Shown here: piece by piece, positions 1 through 7,281 of the stretch
How positions within the stretch are numbered: the first letter of the stretch is position 1
How the letters are laid out: the number at the start of each line of letters is the position of its first letter
DNA from: AP-15 sp035570935
Lineage (GTDB): Bacteria > Pseudomonadota > Alphaproteobacteria > ATCC43930 > CGMCC-115725
NCBI GenBank assembly: GCA_035570935.1
Contig: DATMKU010000175.1
Coordinates: 1 to 24,996 of the forward strand
Reading direction: 5' to 3'
Length of the DNA stretch: 24,996 nt
The notes under the pieces: model-generated
The model's input: only the letters and a program-made list of their open reading frames with translations
Database searches by the model: none
What the model was told of the DNA's origin: nothing
Translations under genes and position numbers: made by a program

Positions 1-2189
1 TCATCTATCTGCTGCCGCTTGCCGTTCTGCTGGTGGCGATCGGCGCGCGCATCGTTGCTCCCGATCTGCTCGACCGGTTGTCGCTGATCGCCTTTGATCT
101 TTACCAGCGGGCGGCGCCACGCCAGCCGGGAAACGCGCCGATCCGCATCGTCGACATCGACGACAGGAGCCTCGCCAAGATCGGCCAATGGCCGTGGCCG
201 CGCACGATCGTGGCACAACTGGTCGATCGTCTCGCCGCCGCCAGCGCCGCGGTCGTCGCCTTCGACATCGATTTCGCCGAGCCCGACCGCACCTCGCCGC
301 AACTGCTGCTGCCGCTGATCGCGCAAAACGGGGTTAGCACCGCCGACGCCGAAAAGCTGCTGTCGAACCTGCCCGACCCCGATCGGGTTCTCGCCGCGGC
401 GATGCGCAAAGTCCCGGTCGTGACCGGGTTTATCCTGACCGACCGCGGCGCCACCCGAGCCCCGGCGGCAAAGGCAGGGTTCGCTTTCGCCGGAACCGAC
501 CCGCTCGGGCATGTCGATGACTTTTCAAAGGCGGTGCCGAATTTGCCCGCGTTCGAAGCCGCCGCTGCCGGCGACGGGTTTCTCAACCAAACGCTCGATT
601 GGGACAATGTCGTGCGCCGGGTGGCGCTGGTCATGAAATTGAACGGCAAGCCTTACCCTTCGCTCGCCGCCGAGGCGCTGCGGCTCGCCTTTGGCGCCTC
701 GACTTATATCGGGCGCGCCGCTGGCGCCAACGGCGAGAGCAATTTTGGCCAGGACACCGGCCTCACCGCGATCCGCATCGGCCCGGTGACGGTGCCGACC
801 GACGCCGCCGGCCGGGTCTGGCTACACTACGCCAAGCGCGAACCCGGCCTCACCATCTCCGCCGCCGACGTGCTTGCCGGAAATTTCGACCCGGCGCTGG
901 TCGCCGGGCACATCGTGCTGGTCGGAACGTCGGCCGCCGGGGTGATCAACGACCAGCGGGCAACCCCCCTTTCGCCCGCCGTGCCGGGGGTCGACATCCA
1001 TGCTCAATTGATCGACGAGATCCTGCAGGGCGACTTTCTGACCCGCCCCGACTGGGCGGTCGGCGCCGAGATCCTCTTTGCGTTGGTGGTCGGCGCAGGG
1101 CTGATCTTTGTGCTGCCGCGGATCGGGGCATTGCCGAGCGCGGTGCTCGGCGGCGTCTCGGTCGCGGTGGCGATTGGCGGCTCGTGGGCGGCGTTCAAAT
1201 ACGCCCATCTGCTGCTCGACCCGGTCTATCCGTGGGCGGTGATGACCCTCGTCTACCTCGTGGCGAGCCTGCTCGGTTATCTGCGCACCGAAGCGCGCCA
1301 GCGCGAAATCCGCAGCGCCTTCTCGCTCTTCATGTCGCCGCAATATGTCGCAGAGCTCGCGGCGCATCCGGAAAAGCTCCAGCTCGGCGGCGAGATGCGG
1401 CTGATGACGATCATGTTCTGTGACATCCGCAACTTCACCAGCCGCGCCGAGGGGATGGATGCCCAGAGCCTGACCCACTTCATGAATACATTTTTGTCGC
1501 CGATGACTGAAATCATCACCGAGCAGAAGGGGACGATCGACAAGTATATCGGCGATTGCGTCATGGCGTTCTGGAACGCGCCGCTCGACGATCCCGATCA
1601 TGCCAAAAACGCCGTGCTTTCGGCCCAGATGATGCGGCGCAAGCTGATCGAACTGAACCACATGTGGACCGAGGAGGCAGCCGCAGCCGGCAAGCCGTTT
1701 CGCCCGGTGCAAATGGGGATCGGCATCAATACCGGCGAGTGCTGCGTCGGCAATTTCGGGTCGCAGCAGCATTTCGACTATTCGCTGCTCGGCGATCCGG
1801 TCAACCTGGCGTCGCGGCTCGAAGGCCTCGGCAAGGTCTACGGCATCGATTTGGTGATCGGCGAGGAGACCGCCCTCCAGCTCGACGAGCCGGCGCTGAT
1901 CGAGGTCGACCTCGTCGCCGTCAAGGGCAAATCCCAGGCTGGGCACGTCTATACTTTGCCGCCCGAGAGCATCGCCGAGGACGAGTTTGCCAATCGCCAT
2001 TCGGCATTGTTGCGCGCCTATCGCCATCAGGAATGGAGTGCCGCATTGCGGCTGCTCGACGACGGCCGGCTTGCCGCGGCGCGCCACCTGGCGCCGGTCT
2101 ACGATCTCTACCGGCGGCGCATTGCGCATTTCCAGACCGAGGCGCCGCCGACCAATTGGGACGGCGTCTTCACCGCCGAAGAAAAGTAA
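1..2189 (+). CDS. CHASE2-domain class III adenylate/guanylate cyclase (5' end outside window)
   Basis: A membrane-bound sensor cyclase that makes a cyclic nucleotide, probably cAMP. The open frame runs upstream from the GTG at 33 to the window edge with hydrophobic residues (LLPLAVLL), so the true start and first membrane helix are cut off. Numbering from that GTG, an extracytoplasmic CHASE2 domain (IRIVDIDDRSLAKIGQWPWPR near residue 38) fills roughly residues 25-340. Hydrophobic segments follow at about 345-430. The cyclase domain starts near 455: metal-binding Asp464 (FCDIRNF) and Asp508 (DKYIGD), and the NLASR motif near 590. Lys504 before the second Asp and the DYSLLGD context fit an adenylate cyclase, but specificity is inferred. 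The C-terminal 100 residues resemble the tail usual in this family. The signal sensed by CHASE2 is unknown. No partner gene adjoins it. Confidence 0.9.
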   Translation, partial: IYLLPLAVLLVAIGARIVAPDLLDRLSLIAFDLYQRAAPRQPGNAPIRIVDIDDRSLAKIGQWPWPRTIVAQLVDRLAAASAAVVAFDIDFAEPDRTSPQLLLPLIAQNGVSTADAEKLLSNLPDPDRVLAAAMRKVPVVTGFILTDRGATRAPAAKAGFAFAGTDPLGHVDDFSKAVPNLPAFEAAAAGDGFLNQTLDWDNVVRRVALVMKLNGKPYPSLAAEALRLAFGASTYIGRAAGANGESNFGQDTGLTAIRIGPVTVPTDAAGRVWLHYAKREPGLTISAADVLAGNFDPALVAGHIVLVGTSAAGVINDQRATPLSPAVPGVDIHAQLIDEILQGDFLTRPDWAVGAEILFALVVGAGLIFVLPRIGALPSAVLGGVSVAVAIGGSWAAFKYAHLLLDPVYPWAVMTLVYLVASLLGYLRTEARQREIRSAFSLFMSPQYVAELAAHPEKLQLGGEMRLMTIMFCDIRNFTSRAEGMDAQSLTHFMNTFLSPMTEIITEQKGTIDKYIGDCVMAFWNAPLDDPDHAKNAVLSAQMMRRKLIELNHMWTEEAAAAGKPFRPVQMGIGINTGECCVGNFGSQQHFDYSLLGDPVNLASRLEGLGKVYGIDLVIGEETALQLDEPALIEVDLVAVKGKSQAGHVYTLPPESIAEDEFANRHSALLRAYRHQEWSAALRLLDDGRLAAARHLAPVYDLYRRRIAHFQTEAPPTNWDGVFTAEEK

Positions 2190-2229
2190 GGGACCGGTTC
2201 GGCCGCGTTAATCACTTGGGCGGGTCCCT
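2189..2229. repeat. inverted repeat just after the cyclase stop codon
   Basis: AGGGACC (2189-2195) is matched by GGTCCCT (2223-2229), with a 27-nt loop. It begins at the last base of the cyclase stop codon, so it could be a transcript-end hairpin. No T-tract follows, so a rho-independent terminator is not supported. Confidence 0.3.
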
Positions 2230-2391
2230 GTTAACTATGAAACTTGGCGATATGTGACAGTTCGTAACAAAATTGACTTTATTCCAGCGGATTTCGGCGC
2301 CATAATTGCTGCTATGGGAGAACACCGGCCTCGGGGATGACACCCGCCATGGCGACCGTTGTCGCCCCAGGAGCGTTTGAGGGTTATGGTC

Positions 2392-2586
2392 ATGGAGTTT
2401 CGAGTTTGCCGGCGCGGCCGCGAGGCGAGATGGGTGGTGACGCTCGGCGATGCGGTCTATGGCGCCTATCTCGACAAGGAACAGGCACTGCTCGACGCGG
2501 TCGATGCGGCGCGCGATGCGCTCTCCGCCGGTCACGAAGCGCAGGTCTGGGTGAAAGAGCGAACCGCCGCGGCGCGCGTTTTCTGA
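2392..2586 (+). CDS. small conserved-looking protein of unknown function (64 aa)
   Basis: A 64-residue soluble protein starting MEFRVCRRG. It has a beta-rich front (ARWVVTLGDAVYGAYLDKE) and an amphipathic helix (QALLDAVDAARDAL) followed by a final strand (EAQVWVKE). This W-V-x(n)-Y-G-x-Y, helix with A-x-x-A-A, then V-W-V pattern resembles small DUF2188-like proteins, but I cannot assign the family firmly. I chose the ATG at 2392 because GAGGG lies 8 nt upstream; the ATG at 2386 with AGGAG 12 nt upstream is an alternative, and a longer TTG start at 2359 is possible. It is convergent with glgC, 54 bp apart. Codon use is strongly GC-biased at third positions, as in neighbouring genes, which supports it being real. 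Function unknown. Confidence 0.6.
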   Translation: MEFRVCRRGREARWVVTLGDAVYGAYLDKEQALLDAVDAARDALSAGHEAQVWVKERTAAARVF

Positions 2587-2590
2587 CAAC

Positions 2591-2603
2591 GGCCCGCCGG
2601 GCC
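2591..2603. terminator. GC hairpin between convergent genes
   Basis: A perfect 5-bp GC stem GGCCC-GCC-GGGCC starts 4 nt after the small ORF's stop codon and lies before the stop of glgC on the other strand. The position suits a bidirectional transcript end, but no T-run is present on either side, so the call is weak. Confidence 0.3.
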
Positions 2604-2640
2604 TGACCACCAGCTGGACTGCAACCGGCTCGCGGTGCGC

Positions 2641-3906
2641 TCAATCGAGTGCGGCCAGCATTTCGGCGGTGACGAGGGTGACGCCGCCGTCGCTGCGGTA
2701 GAAGCGGCTGGCGTCGAGGTGGGGTTCTTCGCCGATCACCAGCCCTTCCCCGATCCGGGCGCCGCGATCGACGACGACCTTGGTCAGTCGCGCGTAACGG
2801 CCGATGTCGACTTCGGGGAGCAGCACCGCCTCGTGGGTCCGGGCGAACGAATTGACCCGGCAATTCGAAAACATCAGCGAGCGGCGGACCGTGGCGCCCG
2901 ACACGATGCAGCCGCCCGAGACCATCGAATCGACCGCCATGCCGCGCCGGTTGTCGTCGTCGAACACGAATTTCGCCGGCGGCAATTGCTGCTGGTAGGT
3001 CCAGATCGGCCAGTTCGGGTCGTAGATGTCAAGCGACGGCGTCGGCGTGATCAGATCGATATTGGCCGCCCAATAAGCGTCGATCGTGCCGACATCGCGC
3101 CAATAGGCTTCGGCCTCGAACGTCGTTTTGACGCAGCTTTCTTCGAATGAATGGGCGACGGCGAGCCCGCGGCTGACCAATGCCGGAACCACGTCCTTGC
3201 CGAAATCGTGGCTCGAGGTCGGGTCGCGGTGATCGCGTTCGAGTTCGGCATAAAGAAATTCCGCCGTGAAAACGTAGACGCCCATGCTGGCGAGCGCGCG
3301 ATCGGGTTTGCCGGCCATCGCCGGCGGACGGCGCGGTTTTTCCTGGAAGTCGACAATTCGCATTGATCCGTCGACCGCCATCACCCCGAAATCCGAGGCT
3401 TGCTCAAGCGGCACCTCGACGCAGGCGACGGTGCAGTCAGCACCTTTGGCGACATGGTCGGCGAGCATGTTCGAGTAATCCATCTTGTAGATGTGATCGC
3501 CGGCCAAGACGACAAAGTATTTGGGACCGGCGGCGCGGAAGATGTCGAAGTTCTGGAACACGGCGTCGGCGGTGCCGCGATACCAGGTCGCCTCGTCGAG
3601 CCGCTGCTGCGCCGGCAACAGGTCGAGAAATTCGCCCATTTCCGGGCGCAAAAACGACCAGCCCATCTGCAGATGGCGCAACAGGCTGTGCGCCTTGTAT
3701 TGCGTCAGGACGGCAATGCGGCGCACACCCGAATTGAGGCAGTTCGACAAGGCGAAGTCGATGATCCGGAACTTGCCGCCAAAAAAAACCGCGGGCTTGG
3801 CGCGGCGGTCGGTCAATTGCTTGAGACGGCTGCCGCGTCCGCCGGCGAGAACAAGGCCGAGCGCCTGCCGCGCCAGCCGCTGTTGAATGCGCGCGTCCGA
3901 CAGCAT
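2641..3906 (-). CDS. glgC: glucose-1-phosphate adenylyltransferase (ADP-glucose pyrophosphorylase)
   Basis: Makes ADP-glucose from glucose-1-phosphate and ATP, the committed step of bacterial glycogen synthesis, in the cytosol. At 421 aa it has the family's usual length. The nucleotidyltransferase signature LVLAGGRGSRLKQLT is at residues 18-32, with KPAVFFGGKFRIIDFALSNC just after. ILAGDHIYKMDY-type, SSHDFGKDVVP and EAYWRDVGTIDAYW motifs follow as in enterobacterial GlgC, then a left-handed beta-helix C-terminal domain ending FYRSDGGVTLVT. The ATG at 3906 has GGGAG 6-7 nt upstream. Unusually, glgA, glgB, glgX or glgP are not adjacent. A run of eight T residues on the coding strand (3781-3788) encodes Val-Phe-Phe near residue 41. 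Allosteric control by glycolytic intermediates is known for the family, not shown here. Confidence 0.97.
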   Translation of the reverse strand: MLSDARIQQRLARQALGLVLAGGRGSRLKQLTDRRAKPAVFFGGKFRIIDFALSNCLNSGVRRIAVLTQYKAHSLLRHLQMGWSFLRPEMGEFLDLLPAQQRLDEATWYRGTADAVFQNFDIFRAAGPKYFVVLAGDHIYKMDYSNMLADHVAKGADCTVACVEVPLEQASDFGVMAVDGSMRIVDFQEKPRRPPAMAGKPDRALASMGVYVFTAEFLYAELERDHRDPTSSHDFGKDVVPALVSRGLAVAHSFEESCVKTTFEAEAYWRDVGTIDAYWAANIDLITPTPSLDIYDPNWPIWTYQQQLPPAKFVFDDDNRRGMAVDSMVSGGCIVSGATVRRSLMFSNCRVNSFARTHEAVLLPEVDIGRYARLTKVVVDRGARIGEGLVIGEEPHLDASRFYRSDGGVTLVTAEMLAALD

Positions 3907-4098
3907 GTGCCTCTCCCGTCAGCCGGGCCGCCGCCGTGCGCGGCTATCGCCCGATTACCCTTGCCCGCGAACTCCCGGAAATCGTCGCAGCAGCGCCCTC
4001 ACCACCGGCATTTCGCGCTTACCGCGTCTCGGGTAAACCCTGGTCGCGGCGCCCTCGGTTCCGGAACCGGTAGATGGCGGGAGAAATATCACCGCCGC

Positions 4099-5157
4099 CT
4101 AGCCGGCCTCGGCGACCGCTTCTTCGAAGGCGGCGAGGGTCTTTTCGATTGCCTCGCGCGGCAAATCGCGGGTGATGAAGACCATGCGCGTACGATGGTC
4201 GTCGCTCGGCCATTGCGGCAATAATACCGGCGGATGAAACAGGTGCTGCACGCCATGCACGACGACCGGTTCGCCGGGCCGGTCGCTCAGCGCCACGATC
4301 GCCTTCAACCGCAGCAAGTCGTCGCCGCGCATCGTCGCCAGCGCATCGAGCCAGGTCGACAATGCCGCCCACGAGATCGGCTCGTCGCGGGTGATGCAAA
4401 AGGCGCGGATGCGCTCGTCGTGGCGGTTGACGTCGGGCTGCTCGTCGTCGTGGTCATGGTCGTGCTCGGCCTCAAAGGCCTCGTCGCGCAGCCAGCGCTG
4501 GACATCGACGCTTTTGGTCTGCGGGTCGTAAAAGCCGAGGTTGAACAACAACGCCGGGTCGATCTCGCCCTGCGCCACCGGCAAGATCGGCGCACTCGGG
4601 TTGAGTTGGGCGAGCCGCGCCTGCAACGCCGCCGCCTTCAGCGGCTCGGCGAGATCGGCCTTGGTCAGCAACAGCCGGTCGGCGACCGCGGCCTGTTTGA
4701 CCGCCTCTGGCTGGCGGTCGAGCGTACCGGCGCCGTTGACCGCGTCGACCGTGGTCACGACCCCGTCGAGCGAATAGCGCGCGGCGACGAGCGGGTCGGA
4801 GATTAGCGTGTGCAGGATCGGCGCCGGGTCGGCGAGGCCGGTGGTTTCGATCACGACGCGGCTGAAATACGGTACCTTTTGGCTGGCGCGGCCGACAAAC
4901 AGGTTCAGCAAGGTATCGGCGATGTCGCCGCGCACCGTGCAGCACAGGCACCCGCTGTTCAGCAGCACGATGTCGTCGGTCGCGCGCTCGACCAAGAGAT
5001 GGTCAAGCCCGATCTCGCCGAACTCGTTGACGATGACCGCGGTCTCGGCCATCTGCGGCTGCTTCAGGATGTGGTTCAGCACCGTCGTCTTGCCGCTGCC
5101 GAGAAATCCGGTCAGCAGCGTCACCGGGATCAGCGGCGAGGGTTCGGTCGAGTTCAT
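4099..5157 (-). CDS. CobW/COG0523 family GTPase, putative zinc or cobalt metallochaperone
   Basis: A G3E-family P-loop GTPase that in characterised relatives delivers a metal ion to a target enzyme. With the ATG at 5157 the protein is 352 aa: the Walker A GFLGSGKTT spans 17-25, the family metal motif CLCC has Cys70, Cys72 and Cys73, and ETTGLADPAPI and LLTKADL (guanine specificity) follow. A His/Asp-rich metal-binding stretch EHDHDHDDEQ precedes the CobW C-terminal domain, which ends with RMVFITRDLPREAIEKTL. I preferred 5157 because GGAGA lies about 10 nt upstream and family members begin just before the P-loop; an ATG at 5277 would add 40 residues with no SD. No cobalamin genes or recognisable Zur box are nearby, so the metal is undetermined. 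It is divergent from the tetR-RND operon. Confidence 0.9.
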   Translation of the reverse strand: MNSTEPSPLIPVTLLTGFLGSGKTTVLNHILKQPQMAETAVIVNEFGEIGLDHLLVERATDDIVLLNSGCLCCTVRGDIADTLLNLFVGRASQKVPYFSRVVIETTGLADPAPILHTLISDPLVAARYSLDGVVTTVDAVNGAGTLDRQPEAVKQAAVADRLLLTKADLAEPLKAAALQARLAQLNPSAPILPVAQGEIDPALLFNLGFYDPQTKSVDVQRWLRDEAFEAEHDHDHDDEQPDVNRHDERIRAFCITRDEPISWAALSTWLDALATMRGDDLLRLKAIVALSDRPGEPVVVHGVQHLFHPPVLLPQWPSDDHRTRMVFITRDLPREAIEKTLAAFEEAVAEAG

Positions 5158-5284
5158 CGCGAGGACGTCTCCGCTGGCCAGTTCCGGCCGATTGTCGCCG
5201 ATCTCGCCGCCGCGGTCGAGTTCGACAGAACTGGCGCGCCGGCCCAGCGCAATTCGCGCCCCGAAAATGTCCCGCATAAGGCCG

Positions 5285-5313
5285 GTTGACCAGCGGTAAG
5301 TGAGCGCTTACTT
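5285..5313 (+). promoter_or_regulatory. candidate sigma-70 promoter of the tetR-RND operon
   Basis: TTGACC (5285-5290) is followed after exactly 17 nt by TTACTT (5308-5313). The predicted start of transcription falls within a few bases of the tetR ATG at 5325, so the mRNA would be leaderless or nearly so. The -10 half is weak, but its overlap with a palindromic operator supports it. Confidence 0.5.
5298..5313. promoter_or_regulatory. TetR/AcrR-type palindromic operator
   Basis: AAGTGAGCGCTTACTT is a 16-bp palindrome with a single asymmetric base pair (its reverse complement is AAGTAAGCGCTCACTT). It lies 11 nt before the tetR start and covers the proposed -10 element. Palindromes of this kind in front of tetR-RND operons are typical autoregulatory sites. 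Binding by the adjacent regulator is inferred. Confidence 0.65.
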
Positions 5314-5324
5314 TCTGGCCCGCG

Positions 5325-6017
5325 ATGGCTCTGACCCGATTGGATAGCGACGAACGTCGCAAGGCGATCGTTGCCGCGGCGGTGCCGCTGTTTGCCCGCA
5401 AAGGCTTTGGCGGCACGACCACGCGCGAACTCGCCGAGGCGGCGAGCATCTCCGAGGCGCTGCTGTTCAAGCATTTCCCGAGCAAAAGACATCTTTACGG
5501 CGAAATCCTGCGTCTCGGCTGCGAGGGCGATCCGGCGCTCGAGCGGCTAGCCTCGCTCGAAGCGTCGACGCTGACGCTCGTCCGCATGACGCATTACATG
5601 GTGCGCTATTTTCTGCAGGCGACCGAGGCCGATCGTGGCGAACGCGACTCGCGGCTTCGGCTGGTTCTGCACAGCTTCCTCGAAGACGGGGAATACGCGC
5701 GCGAGCTGTTCGACACGATCTTCGCGCGGGTAAACCCTCTCTTCGCGGCTTCGATCGATGCTGCCGCGTCAGCCGGCGATTTGGTGTTCGGCCCGATCGC
5801 TTCGGCCAACGGTTTCTGGTTCGGTCATCACGTCGCTGCGATGCTTGCCTTTGTCTTTCTGCCGGCGCGGGCCTGCCTAGCATATCAGGGGACGCTCGCG
5901 TCCCTGATCGAAGAGACGAGCTGGTTCATCCTGCGCGGTATCGGCATGACCGATGCGGCGATCGCCAGATGTCTTGCCGCCGCTTGCGAGAGCCGGCTCG
6001 AAATTGCGCCGCCCTGA
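5325..6017 (+). CDS. TetR/AcrR family transcriptional regulator of the efflux operon
   Basis: A 230-aa DNA-binding repressor. The N-terminal TetR helix-turn-helix spans about residues 12-58, with TTTRELAEAASISEALLFKH (31-50) and then FPSKRHLYGEIL, the canonical recognition region. The remaining 170 residues form the variable ligand-binding and dimerisation domain and contain an aromatic, hydrophobic segment (FWFGHHVAAMLAFVFLP) that may line the pocket. It is the first gene of a same-strand operon: the adaptor gene starts 12 nt after its stop. A palindrome overlapping its promoter implies autorepression, with the pump genes released together with the regulator when an unknown ligand binds. No strong SD precedes the ATG, consistent with near-leaderless translation. 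Confidence 0.92.
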   Translation: MALTRLDSDERRKAIVAAAVPLFARKGFGGTTTRELAEAASISEALLFKHFPSKRHLYGEILRLGCEGDPALERLASLEASTLTLVRMTHYMVRYFLQATEADRGERDSRLRLVLHSFLEDGEYARELFDTIFARVNPLFAASIDAAASAGDLVFGPIASANGFWFGHHVAAMLAFVFLPARACLAYQGTLASLIEETSWFILRGIGMTDAAIARCLAAACESRLEIAPP

Positions 6018-6029
6018 CGAGAGGGATTT

Positions 6030-7259
6030 ATGGACGGTGACCAGATGGCCAATGTCGCGGCCGAGAGCTTGAACCCGAAGCCCGCGCGCATCGAGCGCGG
6101 CGATCGTGGCGGGACCGCCGAGGCACGTCCGAAATTGGTGCGCTGGTTTGCGATCGTCGGGCTGTTGCTCGTCGTATTGCTGGCCGGACTTTATCAGTTC
6201 AACCGCTTCCGCAGCCAGGCGATCGCGAATTTTTTCGCCCACAACAAGCCGCCGCCGGCGGAGATCAGCGCCGCCGAGGTCAAAGTCCAGACCTTGCCGC
6301 GCTACGCCCCCGGCATCGGCTCGCTCGTCGCCGTCCACCAGGTGACGATCAACCCCGAAGTGGCCGGCCGCGTCACCCAGATCTTTTTCGAGCCGGGGAC
6401 AAGGGTCAAGGCGGGCGATCCGCTGGTTCAGCTCAACGACGCGCCGGATCGCGGCGATCTCGCCAATTACCAGGCGCAAGCGCATCTCGCGCAGATTTCG
6501 CTGCAGCGGTCCCAGTCGTTGCGCAAAAACGACTTCGCATCGCAGGAGACGGTAGACCAAAATAAAAGTCAGCTCGACCAGATGAACGCTCTGATCCAGA
6601 AAACCGAGGCCATCATCGCCCAAAAGCTGATCAGGGCGCCGTTCTCGGGCCAGCTCGGTGTTCGCCAGATCGATCTTGGTCAGTACCTGACGGCGGGGGC
6701 ACCGGTTGTCACATTGACCGATCTGTCGACCTTGTACGTCAATTTCACGCTGGCGTCGCATTTGCGGCCGGAGATCTCGGTCGGGCAGCGGGTCAACGTC
6801 ACCGCCGACGCCTTCTCCGGCCGGGTGTTCACCGCAAAGATCACGACGCTCGAGCCGCAAATCAGTCCCGACACGCGGACGATGGAGGTCCAGGCGACCA
6901 TGAACAACCCGGACAACGCGCTGTTGCCGGGCATGTTCGTCGATGCCGCGGTCGTGCTGCCGTCGCGCCCCGATACGATCGTCGTTCCCGAGACCGCGGT
7001 CGAATACACGCTCTATGGCGACAGCGTCTATGTGATCAAGAACGGCGGCAAGGACGCCGATGGGCACCCGATCCTCCGGGCGATCCGAACTCCGGTGAAG
7101 ACCGGGCTGCGGTGGGACGGCAAAGTCGCGATCCTCGGCGGCTTGACGCCGGGCGAGCGGGTGGTCGCGGCGGGCCAGGTGAAATTGCAAAGCGGCGTGC
7201 AGGTCGCCGTCACCGGATCACCGCCGCCGCAGCCGCCGCAGCATCCGACCCTGCACTGA
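6030..7259 (+). CDS. RND efflux periplasmic adaptor subunit (membrane fusion protein)
   Basis: Links the inner-membrane pump to an outer-membrane channel across the periplasm. The 409-aa protein has a short cytoplasmic N-terminus, one membrane anchor (about residues 38-57, FAIVGLLLVVLLAGLYQF) instead of a lipobox, a first lipoyl half (VTINPEVAGRVTQIFFEPG, about 106-124), a coiled-coil hairpin with AQISLQRSQSL and DQNKSQLDQM, the second lipoyl half (IRAPFSGQLGVRQIDLGQYL), and beta-barrel and membrane-proximal domains with PETAVEYTLYGDSVYVI. This is the HlyD/AcrA-type architecture, nearest by eye to MexH/MdtA-like adaptors. GAGAGGG ends 4 nt before the ATG. The tetR stop is 12 nt upstream and the pump follows 22 nt downstream. 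The substrate cannot be read from the sequence. Confidence 0.94.
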   Translation: MDGDQMANVAAESLNPKPARIERGDRGGTAEARPKLVRWFAIVGLLLVVLLAGLYQFNRFRSQAIANFFAHNKPPPAEISAAEVKVQTLPRYAPGIGSLVAVHQVTINPEVAGRVTQIFFEPGTRVKAGDPLVQLNDAPDRGDLANYQAQAHLAQISLQRSQSLRKNDFASQETVDQNKSQLDQMNALIQKTEAIIAQKLIRAPFSGQLGVRQIDLGQYLTAGAPVVTLTDLSTLYVNFTLASHLRPEISVGQRVNVTADAFSGRVFTAKITTLEPQISPDTRTMEVQATMNNPDNALLPGMFVDAAVVLPSRPDTIVVPETAVEYTLYGDSVYVIKNGGKDADGHPILRAIRTPVKTGLRWDGKVAILGGLTPGERVVAAGQVKLQSGVQVAVTGSPPPQPPQHPTLH

Positions 7260-7281
7260 CCGCCGGCGCCGCGGCCAAACC

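Noticed and set aside
822..2129. 435-aa minus-strand open frame opposite the cyclase gene
   Set aside because: It is the antisense shadow of a GC-rich coding gene; the sequence is Arg/His/Asp-rich with no family motifs, while the plus strand encodes clear CHASE2 and cyclase domains.
2273..2306. Promoter TTGACT...CATAAT upstream of the small ORF
   Set aside because: The spacer is 22 nt, too long for a sigma-70 promoter; the alternative -35 with a 17-nt spacer (TTTATT) is too weak to call.
5158..5277. Extended N-terminus for the CobW GTPase from the ATG at 5277
   Set aside because: The added 40 residues match no family pattern, lack an SD and would run up to the tetR promoter; the ATG at 5157 has an SD and begins just before the P-loop.
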